Origin: Pseudomonadota bacterium | Lineage (GTDB): Bacteria > Myxococcota_A > UBA796 > GCA-2862545 | Reading direction: 5' to 3' | DNA length: 64,000 bases | NCBI GenBank assembly: GCA_023954855.1 | Contig: JAGSGY010000007.1 | Span: forward strand, 1 to 64,000 | In this document: positions 17,634 to 26,449 of the stretch, one piece after another | How positions within the stretch are numbered: the first letter of the stretch is position 1 | Layout: every line of letters starts with the position of its first letter | Notes under the pieces: generated by a model | The model's input: only the letters and a program-made list of their open reading frames with translations | Told to the model about the DNA's origin: nothing | Database searches by the model: none | Program-made: the position numbers and the translations under genes

Positions 17634-19394
17634 ATGGCTCAGGAGAGGTGGGACGTCGTCATCGAAGTCCTCGATGGACCGATGGCGGCAATGGGGGAGC
17701 AGACGCTCCGCGGACCGGTGGTTCGCTTGGGGTCCAATCCAGGTCCGGGCGGTTTCAAGCTGACGGGGTACCGGGGCTTGGATGCGCGACACGCCGTGAT
17801 CTCGGCCTACGAAGAGGGTGAGGCGACCATCGCTCCGGTCGGCGCAAACCAAGTGCGCATGGCACCGCACCCCCATGTTCGGTGGAAAGACATCGATCCG
17901 ATGTCGAGCCCGGAGTTTCTCTCCGAGGGATGTGCCGTTCACCTTGGCCCCGTGGGTCGTGGTGGCACGTTCCAATTTCATCGCTGTCAGCGCCTTGGCG
18001 TATGGGAGCAAGGCGGACTTGCATCCGAGGCGGGTTCTCTACCTGGGGGCCTTGCCGCTGGGCAGCCAGAGTCGCCCGTCGCCATGGTCGGTGCGATTCA
18101 AGGCGCGGGTGCTCCAGCAAACGCTCCTCTGCCCGGGGGTGGTATCGCTCCACCAGCGGCTCGAGACGCCCGGGCAGTCCGTCGGGTCGGCACGGGGAAT
18201 AGCAAGGTCTTCGGCGCTCTCGGGTGTCTGACCGTGGGCTCCTTCGGCTGCGCAGCGGCCATCATCGCCGGTGTGTTCCTCGGCAACCGCGACGTCGAAG
18301 ATCTCGGACCCAAGGAAGAGGGCGAGGACTACTACGAGTTCGCAAAGTTCGATCCGGAAGAAGAGATCAACCCGGTCCTGTACGAAGGCCTAGAGCAAGC
18401 GTTTGGCGCCTTCGTGATGGACGACAACGCACGGGCTTCCGGGCGCTCGTTCTCGAAGTCCGAAGAGTGGGACCGGCGCTTCTACGACTACACGACCCGC
18501 TCCGTTGAAGTGCACCTGCGGTCTTGGTCGGTGTTCCGTCGCCTCGACAACGTGCGCGACGATTACGCATCGGTGCTCACGCAGCTTCGAAAGGCTGGAC
18601 TTCCGGACGCGATTGCGGCGGTGCCCTACCTCGAGAGCCGGTACAAGCCCGAGGAACAGTCGGGGGCGTGCGCGAAGGGCTGGTGGCAGTGGATGCCTGA
18701 GTCGGGTCCGCGGTTTACGGCTCAGGGGCTGGACTTCCGTGTGGCTGAGTGCACCTTCCGAGATGCCGACGGCTTCCTTTGGACGCCGACCGCGAAGACG
18801 CCGCCGAACCGCGTGTTCAAGAACGCGGACTACATCATGAAGGATGCGTCGATCTCGAAGTACGACGAACGCAAGTGCCGCATTCCGAAGCGGAAGGGCT
18901 GTCGTTTCGACTCCCGCACGAGCCTCCAAGCGAGCACGGCCGCAGCCATCTCTGCAATTGGAGACGCCTACAACGACCCGGACCTTCGCGCGTCCGGCGC
19001 CGCCGTGCAGATCGCAATCGGTTCGCACCACGGCGGCTACAACGACGCCGAGTTCGGCGTTCGCAAGAGCTTTAACATGCTGCCGGCGTACAAGTCCTGG
19101 TCCAAGGGCAAGGACCGCAGCGAGCTGCACACCTTCTACGGTCAGAACATCCTCTGCGACGATAACGACTCTGAGAAGCGCAAGGGATTCTGCGGCTCGA
19201 ACATCAGCCCCGGCACACAGCACTACGCCTACACCGTCATCGCCGAGCACATGCTTGCAGCCTGCTACTACGGCCTTAACTACGGCTCTGAGCCGGCGTT
19301 TCAGGACTACGTCAAGTTCACGCGGGGCGATGGCTACTGCGTGAAGCTCGGCATTCCGTCCGCGGACGAAGTGCGCTCCAAGGGAGGCAAGTAA
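17634..19394 (+). CDS. FHA-like domain / TM / lytic transglycosylase fusion
   Basis: 586 residues, starting directly after the pseudokinase stop. Residues 8-115 resemble a forkhead-associated domain (VVRLGSNPG, then RGLDARHAVISAYEEG and a late HLGPV strand). A Gly/Ala/Pro linker leads to one membrane helix at about 189-215. The C-terminal part (about 320-460) is a lytic-transglycosylase (SLT) domain: VPYLESRYKPE contains the expected catalytic Glu334, and GACAKGWWQWMPESG matches the G-L-W-Q-F-M-P motif of Slt/MltE-type enzymes. The predicted topology puts the phosphopeptide-binding part in the cytoplasm and the murein-cleaving part in the periplasm. I infer that it opens the wall for, or near, the injection machine under phosphorylation control. 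Several extra Cys pairs in the enzymatic part could form disulfides. Confidence 0.82.
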   Translation: MAQERWDVVIEVLDGPMAAMGEQTLRGPVVRLGSNPGPGGFKLTGYRGLDARHAVISAYEEGEATIAPVGANQVRMAPHPHVRWKDIDPMSSPEFLSEGCAVHLGPVGRGGTFQFHRCQRLGVWEQGGLASEAGSLPGGLAAGQPESPVAMVGAIQGAGAPANAPLPGGGIAPPAARDARAVRRVGTGNSKVFGALGCLTVGSFGCAAAIIAGVFLGNRDVEDLGPKEEGEDYYEFAKFDPEEEINPVLYEGLEQAFGAFVMDDNARASGRSFSKSEEWDRRFYDYTTRSVEVHLRSWSVFRRLDNVRDDYASVLTQLRKAGLPDAIAAVPYLESRYKPEEQSGACAKGWWQWMPESGPRFTAQGLDFRVAECTFRDADGFLWTPTAKTPPNRVFKNADYIMKDASISKYDERKCRIPKRKGCRFDSRTSLQASTAAAISAIGDAYNDPDLRASGAAVQIAIGSHHGGYNDAEFGVRKSFNMLPAYKSWSKGKDRSELHTFYGQNILCDDNDSEKRKGFCGSNISPGTQHYAYTVIAEHMLAACYYGLNYGSEPAFQDYVKFTRGDGYCVKLGIPSADEVRSKGGK

Positions 19395-20098
19395 TGCCTT
19401 GGCGGATGATCTTCATCGGCTCGCTCCTGTTGATCGCCATGATCGGAAACGGCGCGCTGCTCTGGTATGAGCGCATCGACCCCCCGGCGACGGTCGCGGC
19501 ACTGCAGGACAACGTCCGCGCGGTCAACTACATCTTCATCCCCTCCAAGCGCACCGCCAACTTCACGGCAATGGGGCTGGGCGACAAGGTCGGCGCGGCG
19601 GTTGGCGTCGCGGCGAAGCTCGACAAGAGCGAGGCGCGCATTCGTTCGGTGATCGAGGAGTCTGCCGACGAGGTCAAGGTGCTCTGCACCGGCCGTCAGC
19701 TTCCGCCGCGGTTTGCCGCCCTCGCCATCTTGGTCGAAGAAGACGCTGACGGTGTGCGGCGCGTCATCCACGCGGGCAAGGGAGAGCGCGCGACCGCGTT
19801 CTTCGAGCAGGAGTGGTTTGCGGCCAGCCTCACCGCCGAGGTCTTCGCCGAGATGGAGCTGAATCAGGCTCCTCCCGAAGACGCGACGGCCATGGGCGTT
19901 GCGGCCATTCTCGCGAATGCTGAGTCGCTCGCACTTAGCGGTGACGCTCCGTTCGATCGCGGCTTCGGCGGCACTTGGGGCCTGGATGAGGTCTTTGCAG
20001 AGTACGGCTGGGTCGAGGCCGAAATCGTTCGCTACTTCGCGCTCATGCACGTCATGACCGAGATTGCGCGCTCCGAGAAGGGCGGCATCTGCGGGTAG
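19394..20098 (+). CDS. Membrane-anchored periplasmic hypothetical protein
   Basis: 234 residues; its ATG overlaps the end of the transglycosylase gene by one base (TAATG), so it is co-translated. Residues 3-24 form one N-terminal membrane anchor (MIFIGSLLLIAMIGNGALLW), followed by about 210 residues of helical, soluble protein, presumably periplasmic. No family recognised. Two Cys (in LCTGRQ and near the C-terminus, GGICG) might pair. Position suggests a partner or regulator of the murein hydrolase. No promoter between the two genes. Confidence 0.7.
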   Translation: MPWRMIFIGSLLLIAMIGNGALLWYERIDPPATVAALQDNVRAVNYIFIPSKRTANFTAMGLGDKVGAAVGVAAKLDKSEARIRSVIEESADEVKVLCTGRQLPPRFAALAILVEEDADGVRRVIHAGKGERATAFFEQEWFAASLTAEVFAEMELNQAPPEDATAMGVAAILANAESLALSGDAPFDRGFGGTWGLDEVFAEYGWVEAEIVRYFALMHVMTEIARSEKGGICG

Positions 20099-20115
20099 GC
20101 CGGTTGCGCGCCTGC

Positions 20116-20121
20116 TATAGT
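20116..20121 (+). promoter_or_regulatory. Possible -10 box before the Ser/Thr kinase gene
   Basis: TATAGT lies in the 52-bp gap before the kinase ATG at 20151 and would give a transcript start near 20128. No convincing -35 is visible upstream, so it is only a candidate. Confidence 0.3.
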
Positions 20122-20150
20122 CCCGTGGTTCCTGACACGAGGTTTGCCCA

Positions 20151-21794
20151 ATGAGCTCCGCCCGGCGGCGGTTCCGCTTCATCAAGGAGATTGCCGAGGG
20201 AGGCTTCGGCAAGGTCTACCTCGCAGAGCAGCTCTCGGCGGACGGGTTCTCCCGCATCGTTGCGGTGAAGCTTCTGCACGCGAAGTGGTCCAGCCACGAC
20301 GAGGTGGTCAAGCGTACGCGCGACGAGGCACGTCTCCTAGGACTGATCCGGCACCAGCACATCGTGAAGGTCGAAGACCTCACTGCGATCGACAACAAGT
20401 GCGCGCTGGTGATGGAGTACCTCGAGGGCGTCGACCTGAAGTGGATGATGCAGTTCTTGAAGGCTCGGGGCGAGGTCTTTCCTCGAAACGCGCTCTTCGA
20501 GATCAGCCTCGCGACCTGTTCGGCGCTCGACGCGGCGTACAACGGGCGGCCCCTGCAGGGCGGCGAGCCGCTTCGGGTCATTCACCGCGACATCAAGCCC
20601 TCGAACATCTTCGCCACGGTGAACGGCGGCGTGAAGGTGCTCGACTTTGGCACTGCGCGCGCCAACTTCGCTGAGCGCGAAGCCAAGACCCAGGCGCTGT
20701 CCTTCGGCTCCCAGGGCTACATGGCTCCGGAACGCATGCTGGGCGAAGACGATACGCCGGCGGCAGACGTCTTCTCGCTTGGGGTCACCCTTGTCGAGCT
20801 GCTGACCCACAAGCCGTTTGGCCGCATTCCTCCGCGTCCAAACAAGTTCAAGGCCAAGGTGGCCGAGAAAATCGCTGATCTGCCCCTCGAGGGCGACCCA
20901 CAGTGGGTCCAGTCCGTGCGCGACACGGTCAATGGCATGTTGACCTACGATCCGGCCGACCGCCCTTCTGCCGCGTCGCTCATTGACGTGTTCGAGAACC
21001 TTGCTGAAGGCGCCGGCGACATGGGGCTGCGTCGGTTCTGCCGCACGCTCGTCGCAGAGGCCAAGGCCAACCTTCCGGACCTGAGCACTGGCGATCCACT
21101 CACCGGCAACACGATCGACGAAGACGAGTCGAGCGCGTTCAAGGTTGGCGCCGCAGGCGTGCCTGCATCCGATCCGGCACCGGCGCCGATTGCTGCGGCC
21201 TTCGGTCAGTCGTCCGATGTCATGGATAGCTTTGCGCCGCCGCCGCCCTCGGGTCGCTCGCCAGTCACACCGGCTCCCGCGCACTACGCCGACGTCGCCC
21301 CCGTCGAACCACCCGGCAAGTCGCGGACGGGACTGATCGCCGCGGTCCTCGCTGGGGCTACGCTTGGACTTCTGGGGCTCGGTGCCGTCGGCAGCTTTGG
21401 CGCCTGGTATGCGCTGAGTGACGACACGGCACCAAGCGTCGTGCCCCCGCCGGGACCTGTTGCTTCACCCGCTCCCTCGGCTGCGCCCGCTCCCGCACCG
21501 GCTGCGGCTTGCGCGATTGACAAGCCGGGAAGCAAAGAGGCCACGGTCGACGTGACCCTGTCGATCAAGCCCGCTGGCGCCGCTGTCACCATGACCCAGG
21601 CTCTTGGCTTCAAAGCCACGTGGGAAGGCGGCGAAGGCGAGTGTCAGCTCAAGGTGCCCGAGGGGGCCTATCGCGTCCACGTGACGCCCACCGGTGGCTC
21701 GAAGATCCGCAACACGAGCTTCGATGCGTCAGGTGCGAGCTGTGCCTTCGTCTTCGACGTGGCCTCGAAGTCCTGGGACGGATCCTGCACCTAG
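20151..21794 (+). CDS. Membrane Ser/Thr protein kinase of the CIS locus
   Basis: 547 residues. A complete eukaryote-type kinase domain spans about 9-290: glycine loop EGGFGKVYLAE, AVK lysine, HRDIKPSNIF with catalytic D147, DFG with D165, and an APE-like GYMAPERM. A Pro/Ala-rich juxtamembrane linker follows, then one membrane helix near 393-415 and, after another Pro/Ala stretch with APAPAPA, a small beta-rich external domain (about 460-547) with two Cys that resembles PEGA-type domains. All catalytic residues are present, in contrast to the pseudokinase at 15429. Likely substrates by neighbourhood are the RLRRS linker of the pseudokinase and a phosphothreonine partner for the FHA-like domain; this is inference, by analogy with PpkA-Fha control of type VI secretion. 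Confidence 0.88.
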   Translation: MSSARRRFRFIKEIAEGGFGKVYLAEQLSADGFSRIVAVKLLHAKWSSHDEVVKRTRDEARLLGLIRHQHIVKVEDLTAIDNKCALVMEYLEGVDLKWMMQFLKARGEVFPRNALFEISLATCSALDAAYNGRPLQGGEPLRVIHRDIKPSNIFATVNGGVKVLDFGTARANFAEREAKTQALSFGSQGYMAPERMLGEDDTPAADVFSLGVTLVELLTHKPFGRIPPRPNKFKAKVAEKIADLPLEGDPQWVQSVRDTVNGMLTYDPADRPSAASLIDVFENLAEGAGDMGLRRFCRTLVAEAKANLPDLSTGDPLTGNTIDEDESSAFKVGAAGVPASDPAPAPIAAAFGQSSDVMDSFAPPPPSGRSPVTPAPAHYADVAPVEPPGKSRTGLIAAVLAGATLGLLGLGAVGSFGAWYALSDDTAPSVVPPPGPVASPAPSAAPAPAPAAACAIDKPGSKEATVDVTLSIKPAGAAVTMTQALGFKATWEGGEGECQLKVPEGAYRVHVTPTGGSKIRNTSFDASGASCAFVFDVASKSWDGSCT

Positions 21795-21844
21795 CGGCTC
21801 ACCCGCAAGTCGTGCGATGCCCTGAATAGGCGCAGGCTGCGCGT

Positions 21845-22759
21845 CTAGACGGGCTCGAGGACGACTCGTAGCGCCAGACGCCTGGACTCGGGAATGCGCT
21901 CGGTTGTGACGTCTGCCACCTGCCACGCGTCGCCGAACCAGAGACGGTCGGCGTGGTAGAGGGGCAGGAGTGGAAGTGCGCCAAGCTTGGCTGGCCAAGT
22001 GGGCTGCTGGGGTGCCGACTCGAAGCCCGCGCCTCTCCAGAGCGACTCAGCATGGCGGAACGTGCCGTGGGTACGCATGTGCCCGATGGCGACAGTGTTT
22101 CGGCTCTCGAGCCCAAGTCCGGCAGCAGTGAGCGGGTCCATGTCCGTGCTCGTAGCACCCGCGAGTGTGAGCAGCGGGAAGATATTGCCGTTCTTCAAGG
22201 CCACGATGGCCGCGGATCCGCCCGGAATGTGCGAGGCGCCCTGTCCCTCACAGCTTCTGAAGTCACCTCGCACGAAGACAGCGGTACCCGCGTGTCCGCT
22301 CACGACCGCTCCCAAGGCTGCGGCGAGGGGCGGTGCGGCGTCACGCGGTACGCCAGAGAGCACGAGAACGTCGGCATCGAGTTGGGCGAGGCGCGCGCCA
22401 AAGGTTGGGCTGGGACTCCAGTCCGCCGAGACGAGCGTGGTGGTGGAGGCGACGTCGTCGAGACTCGCAGAGCAGGCACCGGCGGCAACGACGAGCTCGG
22501 AGGATGGTTGACTCCGTCCGACTGGAAAGCGCAGGGCGGCGGCAAGGAGCATCCATCCGATCGCCAGCGCAATCGCCTGGACCCAGCGGCGGGTCATGGC
22601 CAGGTGCAGCACGAGACCGCAAAGCGCAATCCAGACCGATGGCTCCAGCCAGAGCAGCGTACGGGTCACGAGCATGCGGTCCGCGATGCCCGCAACCACA
22701 CATCCAACCAGGGCAGGTGAGAGGATCAGCGCAATGGCTTGGCGAGTTTCGGTGGACAT
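21845..22759 (-). CDS. Membrane protein with degenerate EEP-type (nuclease/phosphatase) fold
   Basis: 304 residues. Three predicted membrane helices occupy the first about 80 residues; the rest follows the strand order of endonuclease/exonuclease/phosphatase proteins often fused to such N-termini: TTTLVSADWSPSPTFGARL, LDADVLVLSGV, GTAVFVRGDF, then HADRLWFGDAWQ and a C-terminal ESRRLALRVVLEP. In active enzymes the second segment carries a metal-binding Glu, the HADRLWF position reads R-I-D-Y-I-F and the end has S-D-H. Here these residues are replaced, so catalysis is doubtful. The gene is alone and convergent with the kinase gene. Assignment rests on the pattern only. Confidence 0.6.
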   Translation of the reverse strand: MSTETRQAIALILSPALVGCVVAGIADRMLVTRTLLWLEPSVWIALCGLVLHLAMTRRWVQAIALAIGWMLLAAALRFPVGRSQPSSELVVAAGACSASLDDVASTTTLVSADWSPSPTFGARLAQLDADVLVLSGVPRDAAPPLAAALGAVVSGHAGTAVFVRGDFRSCEGQGASHIPGGSAAIVALKNGNIFPLLTLAGATSTDMDPLTAAGLGLESRNTVAIGHMRTHGTFRHAESLWRGAGFESAPQQPTWPAKLGALPLLPLYHADRLWFGDAWQVADVTTERIPESRRLALRVVLEPV

Positions 22760-22812
22760 GCTCTGAGCGAACCTAGCAGCCCGTGCCTGAACCCGCGTGG
22801 TACTGAGCCGTC

Positions 22813-23832
22813 ATGTCTGAGCTCGACGACCTACTTCAGAGTGCGCAGCAGCACGCGGACGCCCACCACTGGCAGTTGGCGGCCACCCACTTCACGCGCG
22901 CGGCGCAGCATGCAGAGAGCATTGGGGAGCGTGAACTCTCGCGGCGGATCTGGGACAAAGCCGGGGAGGCATGGCGTCGTGAGGACCATCCGCGGGCTGC
23001 GGCTCGTGCACTTCGGGCGGCTCTCACGCTGTCTTCAGGCGACGTAGAGGCGCTTGCAGCGGTGAAGCTCTCGGCCGTGCTCGGTGAGCTCGGACGGGTG
23101 GAAGAGGCCATTCGCTGGGCCCGACGAGGCCTTGTGGGGGCGACCGCTCCCATCGCCCGGGACACCCTCATCGGTCACCTCCTCGCCCAGGGGAAGCCCG
23201 ACGAGGCTGAGCGCTGGCTGCCGAAGCGGGCTGACGGTGCACTCGGGGCGGCGCGAGCCTTTCGTGTGGCCCAGATTGCAAGGCTTCGCGGTCAGTTTGA
23301 CGAGGCGGAGGAGGCCCTCGATGAGGCACTCCGTCATCTGAAGAGCGTGGGACATGCGGCCTCTGCTCGTGCGGCGGCGTTGTCCGAGCGCGCCGAGATC
23401 TACATGCTCACCGGTCGGCCCGTACAAGCCGTGGGCCTTGCAGAGCAGGCCATCGATGATCACCGCAGTGCTGGTCGTCGTTCCATGGCCTGGCGCGCCG
23501 AGGCCAGTCGCGTCCGCGCGCTGCTGGCGGCGGGGGCGACGGCTCCGCCCGATGTGCTCGAGACAGGAATCGGTTTTGCCCGTGTCCGTGAGCTTCCGCT
23601 GATGGAGGCCGACCTCCTGCTCGCCCGTTCCGAGTTGCGAAGAGCGCCAGAGGATGCCCGAGCCGTCCTCGCCCTCGAGACAGGATCGTGGATTCGTGAG
23701 GGGCGCGCCTTTTTGTTGCTGGCCGAGCTCGAGGACGACGCCGCGCAGGCTCGTCAGGCACTGCTGAGCTTGGCCCCGTCCGTGCCTTGGTCGACCCGTG
23801 CCACAGAGCTGCTCGGTCGCCTGGAGGGTTGA
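22813..23832 (+). CDS. TPR-repeat protein
   Basis: 339 residues built almost entirely of helix pairs of the tetratricopeptide kind (for example AATHFTRAAQHAESIGE, AAARALRAALTLSSGD, EAEEALDEALRHLKSVG, AVGLAEQAIDDHRSAGR). No signal peptide or membrane helix, so it should be cytoplasmic. TPR proteins mediate protein-protein contacts; the partner is unknown. It is divergent from the EEP-like gene (53-bp gap that must hold both promoters) and lies 58 bp before the enoyl-CoA hydratase, probably in one transcript. Confidence 0.75.
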   Translation: MSELDDLLQSAQQHADAHHWQLAATHFTRAAQHAESIGERELSRRIWDKAGEAWRREDHPRAAARALRAALTLSSGDVEALAAVKLSAVLGELGRVEEAIRWARRGLVGATAPIARDTLIGHLLAQGKPDEAERWLPKRADGALGAARAFRVAQIARLRGQFDEAEEALDEALRHLKSVGHAASARAAALSERAEIYMLTGRPVQAVGLAEQAIDDHRSAGRRSMAWRAEASRVRALLAAGATAPPDVLETGIGFARVRELPLMEADLLLARSELRRAPEDARAVLALETGSWIREGRAFLLLAELEDDAAQARQALLSLAPSVPWSTRATELLGRLEG

Positions 23833-23890
23833 CGCCAATCGAACCGGCGGGGCACGCGTGCAGCGATTACACCAGCTTCCCGGAGGCAGC

Positions 23891-24727
23891 ATGCAGACCG
23901 CCGATTTTGAGCACCTTCGCCTCGAACTTTCCAGCGACGGACGCACGTTGCTGCTGGAGTTCAACCACGGAAAGGCCAACGAGATGGGCACGCCGCAGCT
24001 GCTCGAACTCGAGCGGCTAGTTGAGCGACTTCACGAGGTCGACGCTCCAGCTACCCTGGTGTCCTATTCGCGGAAAGTCTCCTCCCGTGGCACGCCAATC
24101 TTCGTGGCGGGCGCCAATGTCACTGAGCGTGTCGGGTGGCGATCCGGTCGGGTCAAGCAGCATGTGCGCTGGCAGCGTCGTGTGCTCACGTCACTTCGCA
24201 AGGCCCCTTGTTTTCACGTCGTGGTTGTCGAGGGCGTCGCGCTGGGCTGGGGTACCGAGTACCTGCTGACTGCCGACTACAGAATCGCCTGCGACCGCGC
24301 GACCTTCGCCCTTCCGGAGACGGGTCTCGGGATCCTGCCTGGTGCGGGCGGCACGTCGGAGCTGATCAACCACATTGGTATGGCTCACACCCTGCGGCTC
24401 GGCATGACTGGTGAGCGGATTGACGCTGATGAGGCACAACGCATTGGGCTGGTTCAAGAGCGTTCCGATACCGTGGACTCCGGCCTCGAGCGTGCCAACG
24501 CTCTCGCCGTCATGGTGGCGCGCCGGTCACCCACGGCGATTGCGGCCTTCAAGCTCGCCGTGCACCAGGCCAACGGCCTTCGCGAAGAAGGTCGGGTCGA
24601 AGCCGAAGCTCGTGCCTACGAGCACTGCGTAGACCATGGCGACGCCGCCACAGGTCGCGATCACTTTGCTGAGATCCGTTCCGGGGCCGAGGTGCCCTGG
24701 CCGACTCGCCAACTTCCGAAGCGCTGA
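23891..24727 (+). CDS. Enoyl-CoA hydratase/isomerase family protein
   Basis: 278 residues from ATG at 23891 with GGAGG just upstream; the longer frame from 23798 would overlap the TPR gene and adds non-family sequence. The crotonase signature is clear: VVVEGVALGWGTEYLLTADY and FALPETGLGILPGAGGTSEL. The two acid residues of enoyl-CoA hydratase are kept (E123 and E143), and the oxyanion-hole stretch FVAGANV is present. Likely hydrates a trans-2-enoyl-CoA or acts on a related acyl-CoA; substrate unknown. Nine bases separate it from glpD, suggesting joint expression. Confidence 0.87.
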   Translation: MQTADFEHLRLELSSDGRTLLLEFNHGKANEMGTPQLLELERLVERLHEVDAPATLVSYSRKVSSRGTPIFVAGANVTERVGWRSGRVKQHVRWQRRVLTSLRKAPCFHVVVVEGVALGWGTEYLLTADYRIACDRATFALPETGLGILPGAGGTSELINHIGMAHTLRLGMTGERIDADEAQRIGLVQERSDTVDSGLERANALAVMVARRSPTAIAAFKLAVHQANGLREEGRVEAEARAYEHCVDHGDAATGRDHFAEIRSGAEVPWPTRQLPKR

Positions 24728-24736
24728 GGGGACCGA

Positions 24737-26449
24737 ATGGCAAAGCGAAGCGACATGCTCGATCAACTCGAGGGCCAGTTCGATGTGCTGATCATCGGCG
24801 GTGGCGTGACGGGCTCAGGCATTGCCCGAGACGCCGCCCAGCGTGGACTCTCGGTGGCACTGGTGGAGATGGGGGACCTCGCGTCAGGCACGAGCTCCTG
24901 CAGCTCGAAGTTGGTCCACGGTGGCCTTCGCTACCTTGAGCACTACGAGTTCTCTCTCGTGTTTGAGGCCGTGAGTGAGCGCCGCATCTTGATGGACATC
25001 GCTCCGCACCTCGTCAATCCACTTGGGTTCTTGTTTCCGGTGTATGAGGGCTCGCGCCGCAAGCTGTGGCTCGTCAATGCGGGCATGTGGCTGTACGACG
25101 GGCTGTCGCTGTTCCGCAGTCCCAAGCTGCACAAGAAGCTCTCGGCCGCAGAAGTGGCCGAAATCGAGCCCGCCGTTGAGCGCACCGGTCTGTCCGGCGC
25201 GCCGCTCTACTACGACTGCAGCACGGATGATGCGCGTCTCACCCTCGAGACGGCGCTCGACGCGGTCCAGTCCGGGGCCACCATTGCGACCTGGTGTCGC
25301 GCGAAATCCTTCCTCAAGAGCCCCGAGGGACGTGTGCTCGGCGCTGTGGTCGAGGATGTACACACCGGTGCACTTCGCGAGGTGAAGGCCTCGGTCGTGA
25401 TCAACGCCACGGGACCTTGGACCGACCGGACCGTCGCGATGTCGAAGCCCCTTGCAACCGGTGGCTTGCTGCGGCCGACCAAGGGCGTGCATATCGTCGT
25501 GGATGCCGAGAAGCTTCCGGTCAACCACGCCGTGGTCTGCTTTCACCCCGTCGATGGACGCGTGCTGTTCGCAGTTCCGTGGGGAGACCGCACCTATATT
25601 GGGACGACCGACACCGACTTCGAGGGCGACCCCTCTGACGTCTGCGCAGATGCCGATGATGTGCGCTACCTGATCGATGCTTGTGCGGCCTACTTCCCCG
25701 ACCATCAGCTCACGACCGATGACGTGATTTCCACTTGGGCTGGGCTGCGTCCGCTCATGGCTCCGGTCAGCAAGTCGGGCGACATCGACGAGTCGGCGGT
25801 GAGCCGCGAGCATCAGATCGTGGTGGGCCAAGACGGGCTGATCACCATCGCCGGTGGCAAGCTGACCACGTACCGCCTGATGTCCGCAGAGGTCGTCGAG
25901 ACTGCAGTGAAGCTACTCCGCCTCTCGAATGCGTCTCCCGAGTTGATCCGCTCGTCGCACACTGACCGCGAGCCGCTCCCCGGGGCGATCGGTTGGCCCG
26001 AGGATGACGACCATGAGCGCGTTGCCGCTCTCGTCGCAGAGGCTGGCGGAGAGGCACTTGGCGCTGACACCGCGAAGTACCTGGCCGACACCTACGGCAT
26101 GCGTGGGCTGCAGATTGCATCGCTCGTCATGGAGGACGCGGCGCTTGGGGAACGCCTGGTTGCCGGACGGCCCGAGATTCTCGCGCAAGTCGATTGGGCC
26201 GTGCATCGTGAGCTCGCGGTGACGGTCACCGACGTGCTCCGTCGTCGCACACAGCTGTACTACCGCGATCATGACCAGGGGCTTGGGTGCGCACCCACGG
26301 TTGCTGCGCGAATGGGACAGCTGCTCGACTGGGACAAGACCACCGAGAAGGCTCGCTTGGACGCCTACGGTGACGAGGTTGCGATGTCCCGCCGCTGGCG
26401 CCACCAGGAGCCCTCGAGCCCGAACAACGGCAAGAACGGCAACCCGTAG
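24737..26449 (+). CDS. glpD: Aerobic glycerol-3-phosphate dehydrogenase (FAD)
   Basis: 570 residues, normal for GlpD. N-terminal FAD-binding motif VLIIGGGVTGSGIARDAA, then SGTSSCSSKLVHGGLRYLE, the family fingerprint. Later landmarks are INATGPWTD, PTKGVHIVV, GTTDTDFEGD and ITIAGGKLTTYR. A C-terminal helical domain of about 130 residues completes the family layout. It oxidises sn-glycerol 3-phosphate to dihydroxyacetone phosphate at the inner membrane, passing electrons to quinone. Its last 85 bases overlap the end of the convergent TonB-receptor gene, so the two transcripts are antisense there. Confidence 0.95.
   Translation: MAKRSDMLDQLEGQFDVLIIGGGVTGSGIARDAAQRGLSVALVEMGDLASGTSSCSSKLVHGGLRYLEHYEFSLVFEAVSERRILMDIAPHLVNPLGFLFPVYEGSRRKLWLVNAGMWLYDGLSLFRSPKLHKKLSAAEVAEIEPAVERTGLSGAPLYYDCSTDDARLTLETALDAVQSGATIATWCRAKSFLKSPEGRVLGAVVEDVHTGALREVKASVVINATGPWTDRTVAMSKPLATGGLLRPTKGVHIVVDAEKLPVNHAVVCFHPVDGRVLFAVPWGDRTYIGTTDTDFEGDPSDVCADADDVRYLIDACAAYFPDHQLTTDDVISTWAGLRPLMAPVSKSGDIDESAVSREHQIVVGQDGLITIAGGKLTTYRLMSAEVVETAVKLLRLSNASPELIRSSHTDREPLPGAIGWPEDDDHERVAALVAEAGGEALGADTAKYLADTYGMRGLQIASLVMEDAALGERLVAGRPEILAQVDWAVHRELAVTVTDVLRRRTQLYYRDHDQGLGCAPTVAARMGQLLDWDKTTEKARLDAYGDEVAMSRRWRHQEPSSPNNGKNGNP

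Noticed and set aside
1-21794. Locus as a standard type VI secretion system
   Set aside because: No TssJ, TssL, TssM, ClpV or Hcp/TssBC genes here; the wedge and LysM proteins are of the Afp/phage kind.
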